Part shown: positions 27,026 to 35,739 of the stretch, piece by piece | Position numbering within the stretch: position 1 is the first letter of the stretch | Layout: every line of letters begins with the position of its first letter | Origin: CAUPWF01 sp036656795 | Lineage (GTDB): Bacteria; Bacillota; Clostridia; Lachnospirales; Lachnospiraceae | NCBI GenBank assembly: GCA_036656795.1 | Contig: JAVXHR010000001.1 | Coordinates: 162,049 to 226,048, forward strand | DNA length: 64,000 nt | Direction of reading: 5' to 3' | Notes under the pieces: model-generated | The model's database searches: none | Told to the model about the DNA's origin: nothing | What the model saw: only the letters and a program-made list of their open reading frames with translations | Made by a program: the position numbers and the translations under genes

Positions 27026-28306
27026 GTGAGATTAGAAATGGGACACATCAATATTAAAGATATTCAATTTGCAGCAGAGTCTAAAATTGAAAACGGAGTT
27101 CTTTACGTATCCGAAGAAGCTGTAAGAAAAGTAGTTCTTGAAGAAGAAAAGATCAAGAGCGTTGTATTTGACATCGCAAAACCAGGGGATAGTGTAAGAA
27201 TTACACCTGTAAAAGATGTTATTGAACCACGTGTAAAAGTTGAAGGACGTGGAGGTATCTTCCCAGGTGTTATCGCAAAAGTTGATACAGTTGGAGAAGG
27301 AAAAACATATGCGTTAAAAGGTATGGCTGTTGTAACAGCAGGTAAGATTGTTGGATTCCAAGAAGGAATTATCGACATGAAGGGACCGGGTGCTGACTAC
27401 ACACCATTTTCAAAATTAAATAACTTAGTAATGGTATGCGAACCTGTAGAAGGTTTAAAACAACATGATTATGAGAAGGCAGTTCGTTTTGCTGGATTTA
27501 GAGTTGCTATATATCTTGGTGAATTAGCTCGTGAATTAACTCCTGATGAAACTAAAGTATATGAAACATGTACTATTAAAGAAGGCTTAGAAAAATATCC
27601 AAATCTTCCACGTGTAGCTTATGTACAGATGTTACAAAGCCAGGGATTGTTACATGATACTTATGTATATGGTGTAGATGCAAAACAAACATTATCTACT
27701 ATTATGAATCCAACAGAAATCATGGACGGAGCAATTGTATCTGGTAACTGTGTATCTGCTTGTGATAAGAATCCAACATATGTACATATGAACAACCCAG
27801 TAGTACATGATTTGTTTGAAGAACATGGAAAAACCATTAACTTTGTATGTCATATTATTACTAATGAAAACGTATATTTAGCAGACAAGCAACGTTCATC
27901 TGATTGGACAGCTAAAATGTGTAAATTATTAGATCTTGATGGTGTGGTAGTATCTCAAGAAGGATTTGGTAACCCAGATACAGACCTAATCATGAACTGC
28001 AAAAAAATTGAAGCAGAAGGTGTTAAAACTGTAATTATTACAGATGAATATGCTGGACGTGATGGAAAATCTCAATCATTGGCAGATGCAGATGTAGCAG
28101 CAGACGCTTGTGTTACAGGTGGAAATGCAAATCAATTGATTCTTCTTCCTAAGATGGATAAGGTGATTGGAACATTAGATTATGTGAATAAAATTGCTGG
28201 TGGTAATGAAGACAGCTTACGAGCTGATGGAACAATTGAAATTGAGATTCAGGCAATCACAGGTGCAACTAACGAAACTGGTTTCGGCAAGTTAAGCGCA
28301 AGATAG
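27026..28306 (+). CDS. grdE: glycine reductase protein B proprotein (pyruvoyl subunits)
   Basis: A 426-residue proprotein of protein B of glycine reductase. In characterised homologues it is cleaved before an internal Cys, which becomes the pyruvoyl group that binds the glycine amino group as a Schiff base. The cleavage site is present: GNCVSACDKNPTYVHMNNP with Cys242, at the same position as known for the C. sticklandii protein. The start is GTG 27026 with AAAGGAGGG upstream. It pairs with GrdB, which starts 19 nt after the stop. Substrate class: GrdE is the glycine-specific version. Confidence 0.95.
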   Translation: MRLEMGHINIKDIQFAAESKIENGVLYVSEEAVRKVVLEEEKIKSVVFDIAKPGDSVRITPVKDVIEPRVKVEGRGGIFPGVIAKVDTVGEGKTYALKGMAVVTAGKIVGFQEGIIDMKGPGADYTPFSKLNNLVMVCEPVEGLKQHDYEKAVRFAGFRVAIYLGELARELTPDETKVYETCTIKEGLEKYPNLPRVAYVQMLQSQGLLHDTYVYGVDAKQTLSTIMNPTEIMDGAIVSGNCVSACDKNPTYVHMNNPVVHDLFEEHGKTINFVCHIITNENVYLADKQRSSDWTAKMCKLLDLDGVVVSQEGFGNPDTDLIMNCKKIEAEGVKTVIITDEYAGRDGKSQSLADADVAADACVTGGNANQLILLPKMDKVIGTLDYVNKIAGGNEDSLRADGTIEIEIQAITGATNETGFGKLSAR

Positions 28307-28325
28307 TGAAGGAGGAAAAATAAAA

Positions 28326-29639
28326 ATGAGTAAATTAAAAGTTGTACATTATATTAATCAATTCTTCGCTAACATTGGTGGAGAAGAAAAAGCTGATTAT
28401 CCTGCAGAAATTCGCGTAGGCGAAATCGTTGGACCAGGTGTAGCATTTAAACAATATTTTGGAGAAGATGCAGAAATTATTGCAACTATCGTATGTGGTG
28501 ACTCATACTTTAATGAAAATCTTGATAAAGCAAAAGCAGATATCTTAGCAATGGTAAAAGAACAAGCACCTGATATCTTTGTAGCTGGTCCTGCATTTAA
28601 CGCAGGTCGTTATGGTGTAGCATGTGGTACAATTGCAGATGCAGTTCAACAAGAACTTGGAATCCCAGCAGTAACCGGTATGTATATTGAAAATCCGGGT
28701 GCTGATATGTTCAAGAACAAAGTTTTAACAATTTCTACCAAAAACTCTGCAGTAGGAATGAAAGATGCTGTTAGTAAGATGGCTCCATTAGCTGTTAAAT
28801 TAGGAAACAAAGAAGAAATTGGTGTTTCAAGTAAAGAAGGATATATGCCAAATGGTATTCGTGTAAACTTCTTTGAAGAAGAAAGAGGCTCTAAGAGAGC
28901 TGTGAATATGTTATTAAAAAAATTAGCAGGAAAATCTTATACAACAGAATATCCAATGCCTAATTTTGATAGAGTTGCTCCAAATAAAGCAATCAAAGAT
29001 ATTACAAAAGCAAAGATTGCACTTGTAACATCCGGTGGTATTGTGCCAAAGGGTAATCCTGATCATATTGAATCTTCCAATGCTTTACGCTATGGTGAGT
29101 ATGATATTACAGGAGTTACAGACTTAACAGAAGCTACTTACGAAACAGCACATGGTGGATATGATCCTGTATATGCAAATGAAGATTCTGATAGAGTATT
29201 ACCTGTTGATGTACTTCGTGATCTTGAAAAAGAAGGTAAAATCGGTTCTTTACATCACTTATTCTATACAACTGTTGGTAATGGTACTGCTGTTGCATCT
29301 GCTGTTGCATTTGCTGCAGAATTTAGCAAAAAATTATTAGCTGATGGTGTAGATGCTGTAATCTTAACCTCTACTTGAGGCACTTGTACTCGTTGCGGCG
29401 CAACGATGGTTAAAGAAATCGAAAGAGCTGGTATTCCTGTAGTACATATGTGTACAGTAACACCAATCTCTATGACAGTTGGAGCAAATAGAATTATTCC
29501 AACAATTGCAATTCCTCATCCACTTGGTAATCCAGCATTAGATGCAGATGAAGAAAAGAAATTACGTCGTCACTTAGTTGAAAAAGCATTAGTTGCTTTA
29601 ACAACAGAAGTAGAAGATCAAACAATTTTTGACAACTAA
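28326..29639 (+). CDS. grdB: glycine reductase protein B, selenoprotein subunit (UGA = Sec351)
   Basis: The gene reads through an in-frame TGA at 29376-29378; the full product is 437 residues with selenocysteine at 351. Proof of readthrough: the frame continues without loss of homology as TST-U-GTCTRCGATM, the conserved UxxCxxC active site of GrdB, to the stop at 29637-29639. Directly behind the UGA lies a stem TCGTTGC/GCAACGA (29390-29406) as expected of a bacterial SECIS. The selenol takes the carboxymethyl group from the pyruvoyl-bound glycine and passes it to GrdA. Called naively this gene would appear as two pieces (28326-29378 and 29406-29639). Confidence 0.96.
29376..29407 (+). promoter_or_regulatory. 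grdB selenocysteine codon and SECIS-like hairpin
   Basis: The UGA at 29376 is followed 11 nt later by a 7-bp perfect stem TCGTTGC (29390-29396) and GCAACGA (29400-29406) with a GGC loop, at the distance used by SelB-recognised elements. Confidence 0.7.
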
Positions 29640-29673
29640 TAACTAGAAGCTTAAGAGAAGAAGGAGATACGTT

Positions 29674-30609
29674 ATGAGCAAAATTTATGACGTTATCATC
29701 TTGGGTGCAGGACCTGCTGGATTAGCAGCAGGTTTGTACGCAGGAAGAAGTCGTTTATCAACATTAATTATTGAAAAAGGTAAAGATGGCGGACAAATTG
29801 CAATCACAGATGAGATTGAAAATTATCCTGGCCAAATTGTAGAAGGTGAAAGTGGTCCTTCCTTAATTGAAAGAATGACACAACAAGCTGAAAAATTCGG
29901 TGCAGAACGTGTTTCAGATGTAATTAATGCAGTAGAATTAGAAGGCGATGTTAAAAAATTAATCAGTGCAAAAAACGAATATTTAGGAAAGACTGTAGTT
30001 GTTGCAAGTGGAGCATTCCCAAGACCAATCGGTTGTAAAGGCGAGAAAGAATATATGGGAAAAGGTGTTTCTTATTGTGCAACATGTGATGCAAACTTTT
30101 TCGAAGATTTTGAAGTGTATGTAGTAGGTGGTGGCGATTCGGCAGTAGAAGAAGCAATGTATCTTACTAAATTTGCCAGAAAAGTTACAATTATTCATAG
30201 AAGAGATGAGCTTCGTGCAGCAAAATCAATTCAAGAAAAAGCATTTGCAAATCCTAAGATTGAATTCTTCTGGGATTCTGTAGTAGAAGAACTTCATGGT
30301 GATGAAATTCTTTCTGGAATGACAGTTAAAAATGTAAAAACAGGTGAAACACGTCTTGTAGAAGCAGACGAAGATGATGGCATGTTTGGTATCTTTGGAT
30401 TTATTGGTACCGTTCCTAATTCTTCTTTGTTTGAAGGTGTGCTTGATATGGAACGCGGTTATATTAAGACAGATGATGATATGAGAACCAATATTCCAGG
30501 AGTATATGCAGCTGGTGATATCCGTGTTAAGAGTCTTCGCCAAGTAGTAACAGCTGCTGCAGATGGTGCAATTGCAGCGATGCAGGCAGAAAAATATATT
30601 TCAGAATAA
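29674..30609 (+). CDS. trxB: thioredoxin reductase
   Basis: A 311-residue flavoprotein. FAD-binding GAGPAGLAAGLYAG is at residues 11-24, the redox-active CATC at 135-138, the NADPH motif VGGGDSAVEEA follows, and the C-terminal FAD site PGVYAAGDI sits near residue 275. It moves electrons from NADPH to the thioredoxin encoded 23 nt downstream, which regenerates the selenoprotein GrdA. Placement inside the grd operon, as in E. acidaminophilum and C. sticklandii, indicates a dedicated electron path rather than the general housekeeping one. AAGGAGATACGTT precedes the ATG. Confidence 0.95.
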   Translation: MSKIYDVIILGAGPAGLAAGLYAGRSRLSTLIIEKGKDGGQIAITDEIENYPGQIVEGESGPSLIERMTQQAEKFGAERVSDVINAVELEGDVKKLISAKNEYLGKTVVVASGAFPRPIGCKGEKEYMGKGVSYCATCDANFFEDFEVYVVGGGDSAVEEAMYLTKFARKVTIIHRRDELRAAKSIQEKAFANPKIEFFWDSVVEELHGDEILSGMTVKNVKTGETRLVEADEDDGMFGIFGFIGTVPNSSLFEGVLDMERGYIKTDDDMRTNIPGVYAAGDIRVKSLRQVVTAAADGAIAAMQAEKYISE

Positions 30610-30632
30610 AGGAATCTAGAGGAGGAAGCAAA

Positions 30633-30950
30633 ATGGTAGAATTAACAAAAGTAAACTTTGAAGAAGAAGTTTTACAAGCAGATGGTTATGTATTAGTAGA
30701 TTACTTTGGGGACGGGTGTGTTCCATGTCAGGCATTAATGCCACATGTACATGCTATGGAAGATACTTATGGAAGCGATATTAAGTTCTCATCTCTTAAT
30801 ACTACAAAAGCACGTCGTCTTGCAATTGGACAAAAGATCTTAGGTCTTCCAGTTATTGCAATTTATAAAGGCGGAGAAAAAATTGATGAGTGTGTCAAAG
30901 ATGATGCAACACCAGAGAATATTGAAACCATGATTAAGAAATACATTTAA
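30633..30950 (+). CDS. trxA: glycine-reductase-associated thioredoxin with GCVPC site
   Basis: A 105-residue thioredoxin. The active site is GCVPC (Cys29-Val-Pro-Cys32) preceded by Asp-Gly instead of the usual WCGPC. Thioredoxins of glycine-reducing anaerobes are known to have such altered sites. The cis-Pro loop is intact (LGLPVIAIYKGG). It accepts electrons from TrxB and reduces oxidised GrdA, completing the turnover of glycine reductase. GAGGAGG precedes the ATG. The substitution is expected for this operon type and does not suggest decay. Confidence 0.93.
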   Translation: MVELTKVNFEEEVLQADGYVLVDYFGDGCVPCQALMPHVHAMEDTYGSDIKFSSLNTTKARRLAIGQKILGLPVIAIYKGGEKIDECVKDDATPENIETMIKKYI

Positions 30951-31025
30951 CATCCAATTGGTAGTAGAAGTTCATAGAGCTTTTATTATAGAGTAAAGAA
31001 AAAGAAGGGAAGGAGGAAAACAATA

Positions 31026-31496
31026 ATGGCAATTTTAGAAGGAAAAAAAGCGATTATTATCGGGGACCGTGATGGAATTCCAGGACCTGCTATCGCTGAA
31101 TGTGTTAAAACTGCAGGTGCAGAGGTTGTTTTTTCTTCAACAGAGTGTTTCGTCTGAACAAGCGCAGGCGCAATGGATTTGGAAAACCAAAAAAGAGTTA
31201 AGGAATTTGCTGAGGAATACGGTGCAGAAAACTTAGTAGTAGTACTAGGAGCAGCCGAAGGTGAGGGTGCAGGACTTGCAGCCGAAACCGTAACAGCAGG
31301 AGACCCAACTTTTGCAGGTCCATTGACAGGGGTCCAGTTAGGACTCACGACATATCACGTATGTGAACCTGAGATGAAAGAAGAATTTGACGAAGCAGTT
31401 TATGAAGAACAAATTAGTATGATGGAAATGGTACTAGATGTTGATGATATTGTAAATGAAATGTCATCTATCCGTGAACAATACGGAAAATTTTAA
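31026..31496 (+). CDS. grdA: glycine reductase protein A, selenoprotein (UGA = Sec44)
   Basis: A 156-residue selenoprotein read through the in-frame TGA at 31155-31157. The redox motif is Cys41-Phe-Val-Sec44 (CFVU), at the same residue number as in known GrdA. The frame starts at ATG 31026, with AAGGAGG 8 nt upstream, as MAILEGKKAIIIGDRDGIPG and continues after the UGA as TSAGAMDLENQKRVKEFAEE. GrdA carries the carboxymethyl-selenoether from protein B to protein C, where it is turned to an acetyl thioester. Without recoding the gene looks like a start-less fragment beginning at Met50 (31173). Confidence 0.96.
31155..31171 (+). promoter_or_regulatory. grdA selenocysteine codon with short GC stem
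   Basis: UGA at 31155, then GCG (31162-31164) and CGC (31169-31171) around CAGG. The stem is short and lacks the E. coli SECIS loop sequence, so the element may extend further; clostridial grdA elements are known to differ. Confidence 0.45.
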
Positions 31497-31505
31497 GTAG
31501 ACGGG

Positions 31506-31532
31506 GTGATGAGGTGTATATTGCCTCATCAC
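31506..31532 (+). terminator. hairpin between grdA and grdC
   Basis: GTGATGAGG pairs perfectly with CCTCATCAC around TGTATATTG. Only scattered T follow, so it is at most a partial terminator; it may protect the 3' end of grdA mRNA. Confidence 0.5.
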
Positions 31533-31563
31533 TTCTATATTTAATGAAAGGTGGACGCGAAAC

Positions 31564-33105
31564 ATGAATAGTGTAATCAAAGGGAGTGGCTATGTATTGG
31601 TACATACTCCTGACATGGTATTATATAATGGAACAACGCAAACTACTGAAAGAGTGGTAAATCCGGACTCGGAATATCTAAAAGCAGTACCACAGAATTT
31701 GAGAACTTATCAAGATGCAGTAGAATATTGGCCAAATCAGACTTATATTGGGAACGTACATCCGGAAGAATTAGCAACGGTAGAATTTCCATGGTTTGAT
31801 AAAAAAAGAGAAGGTTCAGAACGTTATGGTAAACTGGGCGAAATAATGCCACAAGAAGAATTCCTTTTCTTAGTACAAGCTTCAGATATGTTTGAAGTAG
31901 TGAAATTAGACAAAAATTTTGTAAGTAAATATAAAGATGCATTTACTAAAAACCCTATTATTTCAGAAGATATTGTAGAACGCATTGAAGATGGTCATGA
32001 ATTAAGTGAAATCGAACACTTTGTGAACGAAGAACATGCAGAACCACTTTATCACAATGCAACATTAGTTGGCTGTGTAAAGAAAGCACATGACATTGAT
32101 GCTAATCTTTCTGCACATGTAATGCATGAAAATTTAATGAGTAAAGCATCTAGTGTTTTAGCATTATTATATGCAGTTAAAAATGCGGGAATTGAAAAAG
32201 ATGAGGTAGAATATGTAATTGACTGTGCGGAAGAAGCATGTGGAGATATGAACCAACGTGGTGGTGGCAATTTTGCCAAAGCTGCAGCAGAAATTGCAGG
32301 ATTAGTAAGTGCATCAGGTTCTGATGCCAGAGGATTCTGTGCAGCACCGGCTCATGCAGTAATTGAAGCAGCGGCACTTGTTAAATCAGGAGCATACAAA
32401 ACAGTAGTTGTTACGTCCGGTGGATGTACAGCAAAATTAGGTATGAATGGAAAAGATCATATTAAAAAGGGACTTCCTATTTTAGAGGATTGTCTTGGAG
32501 GATTTGCAATCGTTATCTCAGAAAACGATGGTGTAAATCCGGAAATCAATCTTGAGATGCTAGGACGTCATATGGTTGGAACCGGTTCAGCTCCTCAGGC
32601 AGTTATCTCTAGTCTTGTTACAGCTCCACTTGACAGAGTTGGAATGAAGATTACAGATATTGATAAATATTCTCCTGAGATGCAGAATCCTGATATTACA
32701 AAACCGGCAGGTGCAGGTGATGTTCCATTGGCTAATTATAAGATGATTGGTGCATTAGCAGCAAAACGTGGAGAAATTACTCCGAAAGATTTAGGTGATT
32801 TTGTAAAAGAACATGGTCTTGTTGGTTGGGCTCCAACACAAGGACATATTCCATCAGGTGTTCCTTATATAGGATTTGCATGTGAGGATCTAAAAGCAGG
32901 TAAATTAAAGAAAGTCATGATTATTGGAAAAGGTAGTCTTTTCTTAGGACGTATGACAAACTTATTTGATGGTGTATCTTTCGTAATACAAGCAAATACA
33001 GGGGCAGAAGATACAGGTTCTGTATCTGAAGATGAAGTAAAAGGATTGATTGCGAAGGCTATGAAAGGCTTTGCTGAAACTCTTATGTCAGAAATATCAG
33101 AATAA
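31564..33105 (+). CDS. grdC: glycine reductase protein C, subunit GrdC
   Basis: A 513-residue subunit of protein C, related to beta-ketoacyl-ACP synthase III-type thiolase folds. It includes the conserved N-terminal stretch KGSGYVLVHTPDMVLYNGTT and the thiolase-like region CAEEACGDMNQRGGGNFAKA (residues about 220-240), in which the Cys is a candidate active-site residue. With GrdD it cleaves the carboxymethyl-selenoether of GrdA, giving an acetyl-enzyme that is phosphorolysed to acetyl phosphate, which yields ATP through acetate kinase. AAAGGTGG sits 9-10 nt before the ATG. Length is normal for GrdC. Confidence 0.95.
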   Translation: MNSVIKGSGYVLVHTPDMVLYNGTTQTTERVVNPDSEYLKAVPQNLRTYQDAVEYWPNQTYIGNVHPEELATVEFPWFDKKREGSERYGKLGEIMPQEEFLFLVQASDMFEVVKLDKNFVSKYKDAFTKNPIISEDIVERIEDGHELSEIEHFVNEEHAEPLYHNATLVGCVKKAHDIDANLSAHVMHENLMSKASSVLALLYAVKNAGIEKDEVEYVIDCAEEACGDMNQRGGGNFAKAAAEIAGLVSASGSDARGFCAAPAHAVIEAAALVKSGAYKTVVVTSGGCTAKLGMNGKDHIKKGLPILEDCLGGFAIVISENDGVNPEINLEMLGRHMVGTGSAPQAVISSLVTAPLDRVGMKITDIDKYSPEMQNPDITKPAGAGDVPLANYKMIGALAAKRGEITPKDLGDFVKEHGLVGWAPTQGHIPSGVPYIGFACEDLKAGKLKKVMIIGKGSLFLGRMTNLFDGVSFVIQANTGAEDTGSVSEDEVKGLIAKAMKGFAETLMSEISE

Positions 33106-33119
33106 AGAGGTGGATGAAA

Positions 33120-34271
33120 ATGGCAAATAATGTAGAAAAAATAATTGCTTCCACTTTTATGGACATGGCGCAAGGGTTGGAATCAGGCAATTTTGGTAAA
33201 AAGCCTAAGATTGCTCTTACCGGTATGGGAAGCGAACATGGTGAAGAAAACGCTATGGAAGCTGCAATAGCAGCTTCAAAAAAAGGAATTGATGTATATT
33301 ATATAGGTACATTAGAAGCAGAAGGTGTACATACTGTTAAAGTAGCAGATGATGAGGCCGGACATAAGAAGATGGAAGAACTTCTTAAGAACAAAGAAGT
33401 AGATGGAGCAGTTACAATGCACTTTCCATTTCCAATTGGTGTATCAACGGTAGGACGTGTTGTAACTCCTAGTTTGGGAAAAGAGATGTTTATTGCAACT
33501 ACAACAGGAACTTCCAGTGCAGATCGCATTGAAGGTATGATTAAGAATGCTGTATTTGGAACAATTGCAGCAAAAGCATGTGGGAACACAAATCCAACGA
33601 TTGGTATCTTGAATGTTGATGGAGCTCGCCAAACAGAAAAGGCTTTAAAACAATTAGTTGATCAAGGATATGATCTTACATTTGCTGAATCAGGCAGAGC
33701 AGATGGCGGTTGTGTTATGAGAGGAAATGATGTATTACAAGGATCACCGGATATCTTAGTTTGTGACTCCTTATCTGGAAATATCTTAGTTAAGATGTTA
33801 TCTTCTTATACAACTGGCGGAAGTTATGAAGCAACAGGATATGGTTATGGCCCTGGTATTGGAGAAGGATATGATCAGTTAGTGATGATTATCTCTCGTG
33901 CCTCTGGAGCACCACTTATTACGGGAGCGCTTGAATATGCGGCGGAACTTGTAAGAGGGAAAGTCTTTGAAGTTGCAAAAGCAGAATTTGGAAAAGCAAA
34001 TAAAGCCGGATTAAAGAAATTATTAGAAGCTCGTAAAGCAGCTGAAAAACCGGCAGCTACAGAAGCTGTGGCTGCACCTCCAAAAGAGATTGTTACATCT
34101 CAGATTGCTGGAATTGAGATCATGGATCTTGAAGACGGAGTACAGGCATTATGGAAAATTGGCATCTATGCAGAAAGTGGTATGGGATGTACAGGTCCTA
34201 TCATTCTTATCTCTGATGCAAATAAAGAAAAAGCAGAAGCAGAATTGAAGAAGACGGGCTATATTAATTAG
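33120..34271 (+). CDS. grdD: glycine reductase protein C, subunit GrdD
   Basis: A 383-residue subunit related to PlsX-type phosphate acyltransferases. Start ATG 33120 is preferred over 33114, because GAGGTGG directly abuts the latter. The reactive thiol that forms acetyl phosphate in characterised GrdD (Cys359 in E. acidaminophilum) corresponds to Cys357 here, in SGMGCTGPIILISD. The GGSYEATGYGYGPGIGEGYD region is a likely phosphate or acyl binding loop. A low-complexity Ala/Pro/Glu linker (AAEKPAATEAVAAPPKE, about residues 306-322) joins the core to the Cys-bearing C-terminal part. It ends the operon; a terminator follows. Confidence 0.95.
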   Translation: MANNVEKIIASTFMDMAQGLESGNFGKKPKIALTGMGSEHGEENAMEAAIAASKKGIDVYYIGTLEAEGVHTVKVADDEAGHKKMEELLKNKEVDGAVTMHFPFPIGVSTVGRVVTPSLGKEMFIATTTGTSSADRIEGMIKNAVFGTIAAKACGNTNPTIGILNVDGARQTEKALKQLVDQGYDLTFAESGRADGGCVMRGNDVLQGSPDILVCDSLSGNILVKMLSSYTTGGSYEATGYGYGPGIGEGYDQLVMIISRASGAPLITGALEYAAELVRGKVFEVAKAEFGKANKAGLKKLLEARKAAEKPAATEAVAAPPKEIVTSQIAGIEIMDLEDGVQALWKIGIYAESGMGCTGPIILISDANKEKAEAELKKTGYIN

Positions 34272-34298
34272 TTTTAGTCAACTTACAGATGTAATAAG

Positions 34299-34335
34299 AA
34301 AAAGTGGTATCCTACTTATGAGATACCACTTTTTT
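34299..34335 (+). terminator. rho-independent terminator after the grd operon
   Basis: AAAAAGTGGTATC pairs with GATACCACTTTTT around CCTACTTATGA's core, with a T run. Confidence 0.85.
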
Positions 34336-34337
34336 GG

Positions 34338-34366
34338 TTGATTTTTAGAAGTACAAATAGTATGAT
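34338..34366 (+). promoter_or_regulatory. promoter for the ThrE-type exporter pair
   Basis: TTGATT (34338-34343), 17 nt, TATGAT (34361-34366), 31 nt before the start codon and directly behind the grd terminator. Confidence 0.6.
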
Positions 34367-34396
34367 GACAGATAGAAAACAAAAAGGGGATATGAC

Positions 34397-35176
34397 ATGA
34401 ATTATGAATTGTTGATTGATACAGCTGCCTTAGCGGGAGAAATCATGCTATATAGCGGTGCAGAGACCTATCGTGTAGAAGATACCATGCGTCATATCTT
34501 GAATACATCGGAATCTAAGGATATAGAATCGCTTGTACTTATGACAGGATTAATGGTTTCACTTGGTGGAAAAAATTTAAAAAGAATTACTGCAATTAAA
34601 CGGGTCAAACATACCGGAACGAACTTGGGGAATGTGGTTCAGGTCAATGATATCTCAAGGAGATTCTGTAATGATGAGATAAAACTTGAGGAAGCATATA
34701 AAGAGTTAATGGATATTAAAAAGAATCATTACAGTGAACTTATTTATAGTATTGCAACAATAGTCGCAGTGGTTGGATTTTCACTAATGTTTGGTGGAGG
34801 ATTCTATGAATTTGGTGTAGCAATCGTGGTGGGAACTTTATTAGCTATCATTTTAAAAGGTGCTAAGAAAATTGGTATTAATATCTTTATACGGGACTGC
34901 TTTGCATCTATTTGTATTACTTGTGTGACCATTTTATGCAAGGCATATCTAGTCCATCAAGTGGACGTGGATATTGTCATTATCGGTGCTATTATGCCAT
35001 TAGTACCAGGAGTAGCTATTACAAATGCGGTTAGAGATACCTTGCAAGGGGATTATATCTCAGGTGTTGCAAGAGTACTAGAGGCATTTCTTGTAGCATC
35101 AGCAATTGCCTTAGGTGTAGGTATTGGAATGGCACTTTTGAGTAATATGATTACATGGGGAGGAATTGTTGCATGA
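34397..35176 (+). CDS. threonine/serine exporter family protein, ThrE N-terminal type
   Basis: A 259-residue membrane protein of the ThrE (formerly DUF1212) family. Residues 1-115 are the cytoplasmic domain with the motif LYSGAETYRVEDTMRHIL; about five membrane helices follow (LIYSIATIVAVVGFSLMFGG onward), with the PGVAITNAVRDTLQGDYISG motif typical of the family. In many Firmicutes the exporter is split into two genes; the second half is the next gene, overlapping by four nt (ATGA). The likely role is export of small amino acids such as threonine or serine; the substrate is inferred from the family. Confidence 0.85.
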   Translation: MNYELLIDTAALAGEIMLYSGAETYRVEDTMRHILNTSESKDIESLVLMTGLMVSLGGKNLKRITAIKRVKHTGTNLGNVVQVNDISRRFCNDEIKLEEAYKELMDIKKNHYSELIYSIATIVAVVGFSLMFGGGFYEFGVAIVVGTLLAIILKGAKKIGINIFIRDCFASICITCVTILCKAYLVHQVDVDIVIIGAIMPLVPGVAITNAVRDTLQGDYISGVARVLEAFLVASAIALGVGIGMALLSNMITWGGIVA

Positions 35177-35637
35177 TAATAATAAAGATATTAGGTGTGA
35201 TTGTGGCAGTATGTGCGTTTTCTATTTTGTTAGAAACACCACCTCGATACCTTTGGTGTACGGCTATTGTTGGAGCGGTTGGAAGTCTGGCGTATTTTCT
35301 TTGCTTGGAAAAAGGAATCAATAATGTAGCATCATCTTTTGTGTCAGCACTATTTATTGCATTACTTTCTCATACATTTGCGCGTGTGATGAAAGCACCG
35401 GTTATATTATTCTTGATTGCCGGAATATTACCAACTGTTCCTGGAGCAGGAATGTATCGAATAGTATTTTATCTAATTGAAGGAAATAGTAAAAAAGTCA
35501 GTTACTATTTTTCAGAAACAATGCAAATTGCAGGTGTGATAGCTCTTGCAATATTCTTAATGGATACGGTTTTTAGGATTTTTCAAAGCAAAGAATGGAA
35601 ACGTGAGATAAAACAACAAGACAAAATAGCAAAATAG
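35173..35637 (+). CDS. threonine/serine exporter family protein, ThrE_2 type
   Basis: A 154-residue membrane protein with about four to five helices, the second half of the split ThrE exporter. Start ATG 35173 overlaps the previous stop and has GGGGAGGA 8 nt upstream; an in-frame ATG at 35155 lacks an SD. The family motif GILPTVPGAGMYRIVFYLIEG is clear near residue 85. It presumably forms a heteromeric exporter with the preceding protein. A palindrome with weak terminator character lies 10 nt after the stop. Confidence 0.85.
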   Translation: MIIIKILGVIVAVCAFSILLETPPRYLWCTAIVGAVGSLAYFLCLEKGINNVASSFVSALFIALLSHTFARVMKAPVILFLIAGILPTVPGAGMYRIVFYLIEGNSKKVSYYFSETMQIAGVIALAIFLMDTVFRIFQSKEWKREIKQQDKIAK

Positions 35638-35647
35638 AGATGCTGTG

Positions 35648-35701
35648 ACCCTATTTCGTATACAAAATAGGGTTTAGATAATAGGTAAAATGTGCTATAA
35701 T
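35648..35701 (+). promoter_or_regulatory. terminator-like palindrome merging into the sirtuin-like gene promoter
   Basis: ACCCTATTT (35648-35656) and AAATAGGGT (35665-35673) form a perfect 9-bp stem. Its last base begins TTTAGA (35673-35678), a weak -35, followed after 17 nt by TATAAT (35696-35701). Termination of the exporter unit and initiation of the next gene thus share DNA. Confidence 0.5.
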
Positions 35702-35739
35702 CTTCATATAACATGAATGTATGAAAGGTGGGATGACTT

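Noticed and set aside
29406..29639. Apparent separate 77-residue gene after the first part of grdB
   Set aside because: It is the continuation of grdB behind the in-frame UGA; homology (TSTUGTCTRCGA) is unbroken, so it is not a gene of its own or a pseudogene fragment.
31173..31496. Apparent 107-residue gene starting at an internal ATG
   Set aside because: It is the part of grdA after Sec44; the true start is ATG 31026 with AAGGAGG.
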